This document shows, piece after piece, positions 1 to 6,116 of a stretch of DNA of 9,029 nt. The stretch's first letter is position 1, and each line of letters begins with the position of its first letter. This DNA comes from Candidatus Bathyarchaeum sp. (lineage in GTDB: Archaea > Thermoproteota > Bathyarchaeia > Bathyarchaeales > Bathyarchaeaceae): positions 1 through 9,029 of the forward strand of contig SOJY01000001.1 of the NCBI GenBank assembly GCA_004376385.1, read 5' to 3'. The notes beneath the pieces are model-generated. The model saw only the letters and a list, made by a program, of their open reading frames with translations. It was not told where the DNA came from and ran no database searches. The position numbers and the translations under genes are program-made.

Positions 1-318
1 AACACAATCAGATTAATTGACCCAGTTGATTTTCTCAGTTTTCTTCAGCTCGAGAGCAACGCGAAACTGGTTTTAACCGACTCGGGCGGACTTCAGGAAG
101 AAACATGTATCTTTGGTGTTCCCTGCGTGACACTAAGAGACAACACAGAAAGACCTGAAACACTTGAGGTGGGCTCCAACATCCTAGCTGGAACAGATTC
201 AAACAAAATTCTCGAATGCACAAAAATGATGCTTGCCAAAAAGAACAGCTGGAAGAATCCCTTCGGAGACGGAAACACAGGCAGAAGAATCATCGAAGAG
301 CTGTCTAACACACTCTAG
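1..318 (+). CDS. wecB: UDP-N-acetylglucosamine 2-epimerase, C-terminal part (5' end outside window)
   Basis: The frame is open from base 1 and ends at TAG 316-318, giving the last 105 residues of a protein whose family is usually about 360-380 residues long. The fragment carries the DSGGLQEE signature (residues 27-34) and then RDNTERPET (46-54). Both are hallmarks of the second Rossmann domain of UDP-GlcNAc 2-epimerases, where they line the UDP-sugar site. These cytosolic enzymes interconvert UDP-GlcNAc and UDP-ManNAc to supply ManNAc-type sugars for surface polysaccharides or glycoprotein glycans. The gene runs towards the minus-strand sugar operon and ends only 24 bases from it. Start, promoter and N-terminal domain lie outside the window. 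A related hydrolysing epimerase of the same fold (NeuC-like) cannot be excluded from the C-terminus alone. Confidence 0.87.
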   Translation, partial: NTIRLIDPVDFLSFLQLESNAKLVLTDSGGLQEETCIFGVPCVTLRDNTERPETLEVGSNILAGTDSNKILECTKMMLAKKNSWKNPFGDGNTGRRIIEELSNTL

Positions 319-342
319 CATACCAGAAGCTGGGTGTATCCC

Positions 343-1269
343 TCAACAGGTTACAGTTTTGAATGTTTGATATATCGCTTCAGCTGCTTCACTTATTCCA
401 ATTTTTTCCTCGGCAGAGAGGACATTGTAGATGGAATCTCCAATAGAGTTGCCAAGTTTAAGTGGAACGCTGACGAAGACCTGTTCAGGTATTCCTTCAA
501 ATTTTGTTGGCGCAGCAACAGGCAAGAGTTCATTGGTATCTTTGATAATGGCTCTGACGATGTCTCTGAACGATGCCGCTGGACCAAATTCGGTGCCTCC
601 AATATTATCTACGATAAGCTTCGAAACAGATTTCATGTAGGAATCGATTTCATATTCCACAAGAGACTTACCTACAGATCGCAAATAGTCTTTCAGAGAA
701 ACACCATTAATTTTTACGGTTGACCACAGTATGGTTGCGCCTGTTCCGTGTTCTCCACCAACATAACCCTCTACAACAGACACAGGCAATTTGAGGGCTC
801 TGGCTAACCCAGAACGGAACCTCAAAGACTCAAGGTTAGTTCCAGTGCTAATCACAAACTCGGCTCCAGAATACTTCTTAAAGACCATCGCCATGGCATC
901 AACCGGATTTGTTATCACAACATATTTTGCGCCAGGATTGTTTTGCACTGTAGACTCCGCAATATGCCTCACAATTTGACCGTTTTGAATCGCTAAATCT
1001 CTTCGGGTCATCTTGACCCCAGGAGTTCTTGGCTTTCCAGCAGACACCAAGATCACGTCTGCCCCAGAAACATCCTCATCTTTTTCGCAGGCAACAACCT
1101 CAACATCCAAACTTAGACTTGCAGTTACATGCCGTAGCTCCTCAGCGAAAGCTTCTGCCAGACCAAGCTTTGTGTCACAAACTGTTATCGTGTCCGCTAG
1201 CTCGGCGCACATTATCGTGTAGGCTGTTGGTCGTCCTACCCGTCCAGTCCCGATTTGTGCAATATGCAA
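343..1269 (-). CDS. Malate/lactate dehydrogenase family protein
   Basis: This 308-residue protein has the normal family length. It shows the NAD-binding GTGRVG loop (7-12), Asp32 at the end of strand 2 (NAD preference), ITNPVD (119-124) and GGEHG with the catalytic His174. The mobile-loop residue Arg81 in PRTPG is the malate-type discriminator (lactate enzymes have Gln), so oxaloacetate/malate is the best substrate guess. Arg150 in LESLRFR matches the carboxylate-binding Arg171, but the His-paired catalytic Asp168 is Glu147 here, and the loop after Arg81 looks one or two residues longer than usual. The start is TTG at 1267-1269, chosen because the Rossmann strand follows at once and AGGAGG lies 9 bases upstream. 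It is the last gene of the five-gene operon, 39 bases after the reductase. Its link to sugar metabolism is unknown; the family is sure, the substrate is not. Confidence 0.85.
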   Translation of the reverse strand: MHIAQIGTGRVGRPTAYTIMCAELADTITVCDTKLGLAEAFAEELRHVTASLSLDVEVVACEKDEDVSGADVILVSAGKPRTPGVKMTRRDLAIQNGQIVRHIAESTVQNNPGAKYVVITNPVDAMAMVFKKYSGAEFVISTGTNLESLRFRSGLARALKLPVSVVEGYVGGEHGTGATILWSTVKINGVSLKDYLRSVGKSLVEYEIDSYMKSVSKLIVDNIGGTEFGPAASFRDIVRAIIKDTNELLPVAAPTKFEGIPEQVFVSVPLKLGNSIGDSIYNVLSAEEKIGISEAAEAIYQTFKTVTC

Positions 1270-1278
1270 ATCTCGTTT

Positions 1279-1284
1279 CCTCCT
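1279..1284 (-). promoter_or_regulatory. Shine-Dalgarno site deciding the TTG start of the dehydrogenase
   Basis: On the minus strand this reads AGGAGG, a perfect SD core, with a 9-base spacer to TTG 1269. It supports translation from a TTG codon and suggests independent, strong initiation of the last operon gene despite the 39-base gap. Confidence 0.7.
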
Positions 1285-1308
1285 AGAGGGATAATACGAA
1301 GAGTCTTG

Positions 1309-2163
1309 TTATATGTGCCCTTTTTCAATCAAGTATGCACGGAGGGCTTCTTTCCATTCTCGCGGTTCCAGATTATATCTAGAAAGTTTGGTGCTTCTTA
1401 ATGCAGAAAATCGTGGTCGCCTAGCCCTCACAGTTAGGGAATCTATTTTTGTTGAATTTAAAACAGGAGTTAACCCAACGAACTCAAAGATCGCTTTAGC
1501 AAAATGGTACCATGAACAGTAACCCTTGTTTGTAGCGTGGTAAACTCCAGATGGAAGTTGAATCTCCAGAATATCTTTCAATATTGAAGCGGCGTCTCTG
1601 GTGTATGTGGGACTCATCCACATATCGTCGACAACACCGATGGACTCGTTGTTCTTTGCTTTTTTTATCATTGTCTCGACAAAGTTTCCGCCCTTACCAC
1701 TTGCTCCTGCTACACCGAAGACGCTTGCTATTCTGACGATGTAGTGTTTTGGATTTTGTCTTGTGCAGTGTTCGGCAGCCAGTTTGGATACTCCGTAAGT
1801 GTTGATAGGAAAAGTAGCATCATCTTCAGTGTAGGGTTCTTTCTTTGAGCCATCAAAAACGTAGTCTGTGCTGATGAACACAGAGGTGGCACCGATTTCT
1901 TTTGATATTAACGCCACGTTTCTTGCGCCTACAGCATTTACAGAAAAAGTTTTGAGTGGCTCTTCTTCGCATTGATCAGTCTTATGGAAGGCAGCAGTGT
2001 TTATGACAACATCTGGTCTATGTTCCTTCAGGATAAGGCAACTGTCATAGTCTGCCACTTCAATGTCACTGTGGGTGAGACCTATAACATCATGTCCAGT
2101 TTCTAACGTTTTCACGAGGTCTGTGCCCAATTGCCCTGTTGATCCAATAACTGCTATTCTCAT
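1309..2163 (-). CDS. rfbD: dTDP-4-dehydrorhamnose reductase (RmlD-like)
   Basis: This 284-residue extended short-chain dehydrogenase has typical RmlD length and motifs: GSTGQLG nucleotide loop (7-13), STDYVFDG with the active-site Thr (98-105), YGVSK holding the catalytic Tyr123 and Lys127, and the C-terminal ARRPRFSALR signature (247-256) typical of RmlD. The family reduces dTDP-4-keto-rhamnose to dTDP-L-rhamnose with NAD(P)H, the last step of nucleotide-sugar synthesis in the cytosol. ATG 2163-2161 overlaps the TGA of the upstream epimerase (ATGA), which implies translational coupling. Catalytic residues look intact. Because rmlB is not seen in the window, the exact 4-keto sugar it reduces is inferred from family only. 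Confidence 0.88.
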   Translation of the reverse strand: MRIAVIGSTGQLGTDLVKTLETGHDVIGLTHSDIEVADYDSCLILKEHRPDVVINTAAFHKTDQCEEEPLKTFSVNAVGARNVALISKEIGATSVFISTDYVFDGSKKEPYTEDDATFPINTYGVSKLAAEHCTRQNPKHYIVRIASVFGVAGASGKGGNFVETMIKKAKNNESIGVVDDMWMSPTYTRDAASILKDILEIQLPSGVYHATNKGYCSWYHFAKAIFEFVGLTPVLNSTKIDSLTVRARRPRFSALRSTKLSRYNLEPREWKEALRAYLIEKGHI

Positions 2164-3176
2164 AAGATTACTCCATTAAGTTCCGTGTCCTTGATGAACT
2201 GCTGCATCTCGAGAAGCTGCTTGTACCACTTGACAGTTATCGTCCGCGGATCATCAGGATTCAATCTCTTGTCTTTGATGGCATCGAAGACGTTTTTTGC
2301 TCCTTTTCCAATCGTGTACTGAGGACTAAAGTGCAGGATTTCTTTGATCTTACCGAAGCTTACCCTGTAGCTTCTCGTATCAGTAGACCCATACCACTCG
2401 TAATTGAAGGGAATGCCAATAGATTCCGCCACAAGTTTTGCCAAGTCAAAAATTTGCACGTTCTGCTCATCGCTGCCCACATTAAAGACTTGACCCGTAA
2501 CGAGTTCAGGTTCTGCCTCCAAAACTTTGATAAAAGCATTCGAAGTGTCATTCACGTTCACGAAGGGACGCCACTGCTTTCCGTCTCGCATTATGGGAAT
2601 TTTGCCGTTTCTGTAGTAGCCTAAGGTCATTCCGTTGATTGCTAAGTCAAATCTCATTCTGTAGGAAAAACCATAAACTGTAGCCTGACGAAGAACCGTC
2701 GCAGAGAAGGAATTGTCGGCAAGGGGCAAGATTTCCCTTTCAGCCATCATACTGGCTTTCGCGTAAGTTGTCAAAGGATTCAAACCAGAGTCTTCAGTTA
2801 TAATCCCGTCTTGGAAACCGTAAACACTACAGGTACTAGCAAAAACATATTTTTTGACGCCATACTTTTTCGCGAGATTGGCTACTCTAACTCTTCCTTT
2901 GTAGTTTATTTCCAACGTCTTTTGTGGCTCAAGCTCACCACTAGGGTCATTAGAAAGAGCGGCTAAATCAAAGACAGCATCTACACCTTTCAGGAGTTTT
3001 GGATCAAAAAAACGGATATCATCCTTAACGACCGTTATTTCGTCAGCTATGTCTTTTAGTGAATCGGTTCCGAAAAAGAGCCGATCAAGACACGTTACGT
3101 CATAACCCTTCTCCAGAAGAAGCCTAGACATAACGGAGCCAATGTAGCCAGCTCCACCCGTTACTAACACATTCAT
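2160..3176 (-). CDS. NAD-dependent sugar-nucleotide epimerase (extended SDR family)
   Basis: This is a 338-residue GalE-like protein of the extended SDR fold. From ATG 3176 it shows VTGGAGYIG (5-13) for NAD binding, DDIRFFD (52-58), STCSVYG (114-120) and RPFVNVND (203-210), the usual site around the sugar-binding region. It is not RmlB, because the dehydratase Thr-Asp-Glu triad is replaced by Thr-Cys-Ser. The catalytic YxxxK motif reads Y138-A-K-A-S142: the Lys position is Ser, with a Lys two residues after the Tyr instead. Members epimerise or otherwise modify UDP-, dTDP- or GDP-sugars. ATG 3176 is preferred because it starts right at the first beta strand; an in-frame GTG at 3185, 3 bases after the upstream stop, would add three residues. 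Its 3' end overlaps the reductase start by 4 bases. The substrate is unknown. Confidence 0.85.
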   Translation of the reverse strand: MNVLVTGGAGYIGSVMSRLLLEKGYDVTCLDRLFFGTDSLKDIADEITVVKDDIRFFDPKLLKGVDAVFDLAALSNDPSGELEPQKTLEINYKGRVRVANLAKKYGVKKYVFASTCSVYGFQDGIITEDSGLNPLTTYAKASMMAEREILPLADNSFSATVLRQATVYGFSYRMRFDLAINGMTLGYYRNGKIPIMRDGKQWRPFVNVNDTSNAFIKVLEAEPELVTGQVFNVGSDEQNVQIFDLAKLVAESIGIPFNYEWYGSTDTRSYRVSFGKIKEILHFSPQYTIGKGAKNVFDAIKDKRLNPDDPRTITVKWYKQLLEMQQFIKDTELNGVIL

Positions 3177-3188
3177 TTTAGTCACATT

Positions 3189-3704
3189 CTACTTGTGGGG
3201 AGACAAAAACCAATCCCAAGGTTTACCGACCCGAGGATCATCCGTTTTCCCGTTTATTTCCGTAGGAACTATTGATTGATCATCCCAAGGTCGACGAATC
3301 TCATCAGGATTCTTGTAATCATAGACTCTGTTGACAAAATATATGAGTAACGATGGTTCATTGCTGATTGTTTTTGTTCCATGCAAGTATTTGCCGGGGA
3401 TTCTTACGACTGTAGGTTTTTTGTCGCTGGCGATTATTTCAGCCATTTTTCCTGTTTCTTCGTCGTAGGCGCAGATTTTCATGGCGCCTTGCAGCACTAG
3501 AAAGTGGTCTATCTGTCCTCTAGTGTGTTTGTGCCATGCTCTGACGACGTTGGGGTAGCTGTAGCTCAAGTTTGTCTGTGTTATCTGCTCGTCTTCGAGG
3601 AATTCTTTCCAGTCTTGTCTTAGGGCTTCGGCGAAGAAGCCTCTTTCGTCTGGCAATATTTTTATTTCGTATGTTTTTACTCCTTTAAGGGCATATTCTT
3701 TCAT
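3189..3704 (-). CDS. rfbC: dTDP-4-dehydrorhamnose 3,5-epimerase-like cupin (RmlC family, archaeal type)
   Basis: This 171-residue cupin resembles RmlC: PDERGFFAEA (18-27), VVRAWHKH (53-60) with the probable base His58, RIPGKYLHG (101-109) and the C-terminal YKNPDEIRRPWDD (130-142). Classical RmlC inverts C3 and C5 of dTDP-4-keto-6-deoxyglucose. Here the canonical VLRGLHYQ becomes VVRAWHKH, and the following QxKLV segment, whose Lys is catalytic in bacterial enzymes, reads QIDHF. This pattern fits what I recall of an archaeal RmlC-like subgroup, so the exact reaction is less certain than the fold. ATG 3704 overlaps the TGA of the thymidylyltransferase gene (ATGA), and GGAGGT lies 6 bases before it, inside the upstream gene. 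The protein ends in TAG, 12 bases before the ATG chosen for the next gene. Confidence 0.8.
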   Translation of the reverse strand: MKEYALKGVKTYEIKILPDERGFFAEALRQDWKEFLEDEQITQTNLSYSYPNVVRAWHKHTRGQIDHFLVLQGAMKICAYDEETGKMAEIIASDKKPTVVRIPGKYLHGTKTISNEPSLLIYFVNRVYDYKNPDEIRRPWDDQSIVPTEINGKTDDPRVGKPWDWFLSPHK

Positions 3705-4759
3705 ATTTCAACCTCCGAGTAGTCACCTACATGAAGTTTTAAGCATCCATTTCTCTGGTTTTTTGTTACTTTGGCGTTTTTTCCTATTAGGCTCTCTTCC
3801 AGTCTGTCGACGCAGGTTATTTGTGCATTTTCTAATATTACACTGTATTCAATGGCGCTATCAACAATTTTTGTTCCGTTACCTACGCTTGTGTATGGTC
3901 CAATGAAAGAGTTTTCTATAATACAATTCACCCCAATTGCACATGGTCCTCTGATGGTGGAGTTGACTACCTTCGTGTTTTCTTGGATTGTGACTCTTCC
4001 TTCAATTTTGCTTTCCTGAACAGTTCCTTTAATATCACATTTTGTGTATTCATCTAAAATTTTTGCATTCGCTGTCAATATGTCATCTTTTTTTCCAGTG
4101 TCAAGCCACCAAGTATTAAGAATCTCCGCTTTTACGTTGAATCCCATGTTTATCATTTTTTGTATGGCATCTGTAATTTCAAGTTCACCTCTCCAAGAAG
4201 GCTTTATCGTGTCTATAGCGTCGAAGATGTTGCTCGAAAAAAGGTAGGTGCCAACTATTGCAAGGTTTGATGAGGGCTTTTTTGGTTTTTCAACCAATTT
4301 TACGATGTTGGCTTTTTCATCTAGTGTTGCTACGCCAAACTTTGTTGGGTCATCTACATGTTTTAGTAGGATTAGGGCATCCATTTTTTCTTTTGTGAAT
4401 TTTTGTACAAAGGTGGTTAGTCCTTGTCCTTGTAGGTTGTCGCCTAGACACATAATGAAGTCGTCTGCCCCAAGGAAGTTTTTGGCTGTCTTGACGGCGT
4501 GAGCTAACCCTAATGGTTCTTGGGGAATATAGGTGACGTTAAAGTTCCATTCTGAGCCGTCTTTGATGTATTCTTTGACGTAGTGTCCGGTTTCAGGAGC
4601 GATTATTATCCCGATTTGGTTTATTCCTGTTTGTGCTATTTGGTCGAGGACGTAGCCGAGAACGGGTTTGTTGGCTAGGGGGATTAGTTGTTTGGCTAGG
4701 GTGAAGGTTAATGGTCGGAGTCTGGTTCCTCTGCCTCCACTTAGTACTAATGCTTTCAA
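3701..4759 (-). CDS. rfbA: Glucose-1-phosphate thymidylyltransferase, long form with left-handed beta-helix tail
   Basis: The 352-residue protein joins sugar-1-phosphate to a nucleotide (classically dTTP plus glucose-1-phosphate), the first step towards dTDP-sugars. Counted from TTG 4759, the nucleotidyltransferase domain shows SGGRGTRLRPLT (7-18), AKQLIP with Lys23, LGDNL with the metal-binding Asp107 (105-109), VEKPKKP (156-162), GELEITDA (191-198) and WWLDTG (217-222). Residues from about 243 carry hexapeptide-like repeats of a left-handed beta-helix, as in the long RmlA subfamily; short RmlA lacks this. TTG 4759 is preferred because it gives the family-typical MKALVLSGG and has GGTG 6 bases upstream. 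In-frame TTG 4771 and GTG 4768 have no visible SD and would add four or three residues. It heads the five-gene operon. UTP or another nucleotide is possible. Confidence 0.87.
   Translation of the reverse strand: MKALVLSGGRGTRLRPLTFTLAKQLIPLANKPVLGYVLDQIAQTGINQIGIIIAPETGHYVKEYIKDGSEWNFNVTYIPQEPLGLAHAVKTAKNFLGADDFIMCLGDNLQGQGLTTFVQKFTKEKMDALILLKHVDDPTKFGVATLDEKANIVKLVEKPKKPSSNLAIVGTYLFSSNIFDAIDTIKPSWRGELEITDAIQKMINMGFNVKAEILNTWWLDTGKKDDILTANAKILDEYTKCDIKGTVQESKIEGRVTIQENTKVVNSTIRGPCAIGVNCIIENSFIGPYTSVGNGTKIVDSAIEYSVILENAQITCVDRLEESLIGKNAKVTKNQRNGCLKLHVGDYSEVEI
3711..3716 (-). promoter_or_regulatory. Shine-Dalgarno site for the RmlC-like gene
   Basis: The minus strand reads GGAGGT followed by a 6-base spacer and ATG 3704. 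It lies within the last codons of the upstream thymidylyltransferase gene, which fits a tightly coupled operon. Confidence 0.7.
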
Positions 4760-4765
4760 GTTTGG

Positions 4766-4769
4766 CACC
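4766..4769 (-). promoter_or_regulatory. Short SD (GGTG) supporting the internal TTG start of rfbA
   Basis: The minus strand reads GGTG with a 6-base spacer to TTG 4759. GGTG is part of the canonical GGAGGTGA complement of 16S rRNA. The two longer alternative starts (4771, 4768) have an AT-rich upstream stretch without SD. Confidence 0.4.
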
Positions 4770-4810
4770 AACTATATGCTGTGTTATTTCTTGTGGGATA
4801 GCATTAAAGT

Positions 4811-4820
4811 TTTGTTGACT
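4811..4820 (-). promoter_or_regulatory. Possible TATA box of the sugar operon
   Basis: The minus strand reads ACTTTAATGC behind an A-rich stretch resembling a BRE element. A start site about 25 bases downstream would fall near 4790, leaving a short leader of roughly 30 bases before the rfbA start. This is a pattern match only. Confidence 0.3.
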
Positions 4821-5085
4821 TTTACGTTTTTCAGGTTTTACAAACCAAATTAGTGTATTTTTCTGACGGCACTGTCCGCTCTAGGGGGACACCCTTGATG
4901 TCTTATGAAAGCAGAAAAAGAAAAAGATTGGGAACAATTTGGGTTGAATGGGCTTTTTGTTTTCTTCAAAATTTTGAAAGATACTTTGAGGCGGACACAA
5001 AAGAACGCTTAAACCAAAACAGATCATATTCAAAATTCGATAATAGGATAGTTAACCAATTAACAGATGTAAGCAAGTTTGCGAG

Positions 5086-5099
5086 AAAAAAGCATTTTT
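5086..5099 (-). terminator. Possible oligo-T terminator of the first AbrB/PIN operon
   Basis: On the minus strand this reads AAAAATGCTTTTTT, a small A/T hairpin-like element with a T6 run (bases 5091-5086), 38 bases after the PIN stop. Archaeal termination often needs only an oligo-T tract. The same element has T5 in the other direction, so it could work both ways. Confidence 0.3.
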
Positions 5100-5128
5100 G
5101 AGGTGTCAACGTAGGGTTAAGTGGCAGA

Positions 5129-5563
5129 TTAGGTTTTAGGCGAGTTGGGTATTCTTGTTATGCCTTCTATGTGATCGAAATCTTTGTCGAATGAAAATAT
5201 TTCTGTCACGTTGTTTGATCGCATGGTCTCGATGGCCAAGGCGTCGTTGGCTTCGAGTTTTAGGTCGTCTCCAAGCTCGTTGGCTACGAAGTAGGCTTCT
5301 TTGGTTAGGCTTTGCACTTTTATGTTTTCAAGCATGAGGATGCCGCGGATGACTTCGGTTAGCTTTTTTGGTGGCATGCCGTGTTTTAATATGTTGACTA
5401 TTTCGGCTAGGTGTACGACTGTGATTAATGCTTTTTCTTTTCCTTGGGATATGTCTGTGATTATTTTTTTGGCTTGTTCCTTCATCTGTTTCTCTTTGTC
5501 GGTTAACTGTTTTTTGGGTTTATAGTAGGCGTAAATGAATACGTTTGCGTCTAAGAATTTCAT
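5129..5563 (-). CDS. vapC: PIN-domain ribonuclease, VapC-type toxin
   Basis: This 144-residue single-domain protein has the PIN layout: LDANVFIYAY with Asp5, HLAEIVNIL with Glu54, EANDALAIETM with Asp107, and FSFDKDFD with Asp126/128. These acidic residues form the Mg2+-dependent nuclease site. VapC-like PIN toxins cut tRNA, rRNA or mRNA when not held by the partner antitoxin. ATG 5563 overlaps the TGA of the upstream AbrB gene (ATGA), with GAGG 7 bases before it. This is the usual antitoxin-first two-gene arrangement. The basic Lys-rich insert at 15-33 is family-typical variation. The active site looks complete, so an active enzyme is expected; the RNA target is not predictable. Confidence 0.87.
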   Translation of the reverse strand: MKFLDANVFIYAYYKPKKQLTDKEKQMKEQAKKIITDISQGKEKALITVVHLAEIVNILKHGMPPKKLTEVIRGILMLENIKVQSLTKEAYFVANELGDDLKLEANDALAIETMRSNNVTEIFSFDKDFDHIEGITRIPNSPKT

Positions 5564-5817
5564 TTGTGTGCCTCAATGAATTTTTTTTGGAAGTCGTTCC
5601 AGTTGCTAATGGAATCCACGCCTATATCGGCTGTGTCAAAGTTTTTGGTTAGATCAACCCTGCGTTTGGGAATTATCTTCAGGTATCCTTTTCTTTTTAT
5701 GATACAAAGCTCTTTGTCTTCGCCTATTTCTGTTTCACGCCAATCAACAGGTAGGATAAGGCGACCTTGAGAATCCACTTTCCTGAATTCCACTCCAGAT
5801 TCCAATTTTATCACCAC
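5560..5817 (-). CDS. vapB: AbrB/SpoVT-type antitoxin (VapB)
   Basis: This small protein of up to 85 residues has an N-terminal swapped-hairpin AbrB domain: FRKVDSQGRLILP (11-23), then ELCIIKRKGYLKIIP (36-50) completing the beta fold. The C-terminal tail DSISNWNDFQKKFIEAHK is the type that wraps into the active site of the PIN partner. It probably binds DNA as a dimer, represses its own operon and neutralises the PIN nuclease encoded 4 bases overlapping downstream. The start is uncertain. GTG 5817 or GTG 5814 are possible, and TTG 5805 follows GTGGTGAT, which itself resembles an SD. A perfect inverted repeat ends 2 bases upstream of GTG 5817 and is the natural operator candidate. Confidence 0.85.
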   Translation of the reverse strand: MVIKLESGVEFRKVDSQGRLILPVDWRETEIGEDKELCIIKRKGYLKIIPKRRVDLTKNFDTADIGVDSISNWNDFQKKFIEAHK

Positions 5818-5819
5818 TT

Positions 5820-5841
5820 AATAATGGTGAAAACCATTATT
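5820..5841. repeat. Perfect 9-bp inverted repeat before the AbrB gene, candidate operator
   Basis: The arms AATAATGGT (5820-5828) and ACCATTATT (5833-5841) are exact complements around a GAAA spacer. The repeat lies between a TATA-like box and the GTG start of the AbrB gene. AbrB-type antitoxins are dimeric DNA-binding proteins that often autoregulate, so an operator role is the simplest reading. As RNA on the plus strand it would be a hairpin followed by TTTT, but no plus-strand gene precedes it. Confidence 0.6.
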
Positions 5842-5850
5842 TTAGATTTT
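5838..5850 (-). promoter_or_regulatory. Possible TATA/BRE region of the first AbrB/PIN operon
   Basis: The minus strand reads AAAATCTAAAATA, a purine-rich stretch followed by a TATA-like core. A start site about 26 bases downstream falls at or next to GTG 5817, implying a leaderless or nearly leaderless transcript. It overlaps the edge of the inverted repeat, so a bound AbrB dimer would block it. Confidence 0.35.
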
Positions 5851-6116
5851 CTTCAGATCTATCGAGTCAGGAAACACCTGTTTGTGTACATAACAAAAGG
5901 TTGGCTATTTGTTCGGCAATTGCTGAAATAGTTTTGATGTGAAAAACGAACCCCTCTTCCCTCGGTTTTTTAATAGGATTTGATGCTTAGATGCAAATAT
6001 GATTATGGTTTTTGGAGGATGATTGTTAGTTTTTCGATGAGGTATAGTGGTAGGGTGAAGAGGGGAACGAGTGGCCCTAGTTCTTTCAGGATTTCTTTGC
6101 GGTTTGGGGTTTTTAG
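5842..6116. other. Gap between the two AbrB/PIN pairs
   Basis: No intact gene is seen. The left side is the upstream region of the first AbrB gene. At 5905-5931 there is an extended imperfect palindrome: CTATTT and AAATAG flank TTCGGCAATTGCTGAA, itself a 16-bp palindrome with one mismatch (5912-5927). A T5 run on the minus strand at 5943-5947 could end transcription of the second AbrB/PIN pair. The right side, 6003-6116, is the open extension described separately. Confidence 0.45.
6003..6116 (-). pseudogene. In-frame open extension after the second PIN stop, likely coding relic
   Basis: Directly after the TAG of the second PIN gene the same frame stays open for 37 codons up to TAA 6005-6003. 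The peptide has a charged start (NRKEILKELG) and a strongly hydrophobic Leu/Ile/Pro-rich segment (PLVPLFTLPLYLIEKLTIIL). Codons resemble those of the PIN gene (CTC, CTA, ATC, ACC). There is no ATG, GTG or TTG in the extension, so it cannot be started independently. It may be a C-terminal region cut off by a nonsense mutation, or the remains of an older gene. Read-through is possible but unsupported, since TAG ends several other genes here. Confidence 0.35.

Larger units (their letters stand above)
4772..5128. other. Gap between sugar operon and first AbrB/PIN pair; no convincing gene
   Basis: This 357-base AT-rich gap holds the presumed promoter of the sugar operon (left side) and the 3' end of the AbrB/PIN operon (right side). 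A plus-strand open frame from ATG 4898 to TGA 5101 would encode a basic 67-residue peptide beginning MSYESRKRKRLG, with AGGGGGA about 8 bases upstream. It has no recognisable domain and I do not call it a gene. A perfect 14-bp palindrome TTCAAAATTTTGAA sits at 4965-4978. A 7-base inverted pair, TGTCCGC at 4873-4879 and GCGGACA at 4991-4997, is probably coincidental. Confidence 0.4.

Noticed and set aside
320..339. Hairpin between the converging wecB and dehydrogenase genes as a bidirectional terminator
   Set aside because: Only a 4-bp stem plus 3 bp after a bulge, and no T-run on either side.
334..723. Plus-strand open frame of 129 codons
   Set aside because: It is antisense to the well-supported dehydrogenase gene and its product has no recognisable motif.
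2160..3176. Calling the SDR gene rmlB (dTDP-glucose 4,6-dehydratase)
   Set aside because: The dehydratase Thr-Asp-Glu motif is replaced by Thr-Cys-Ser, so 4,6-dehydration is unlikely.
4873..4997. 7-base inverted pair TGTCCGC / GCGGACA as mobile-element ends
   Set aside because: Too short, with no transposase between the arms and no target-site duplication visible.
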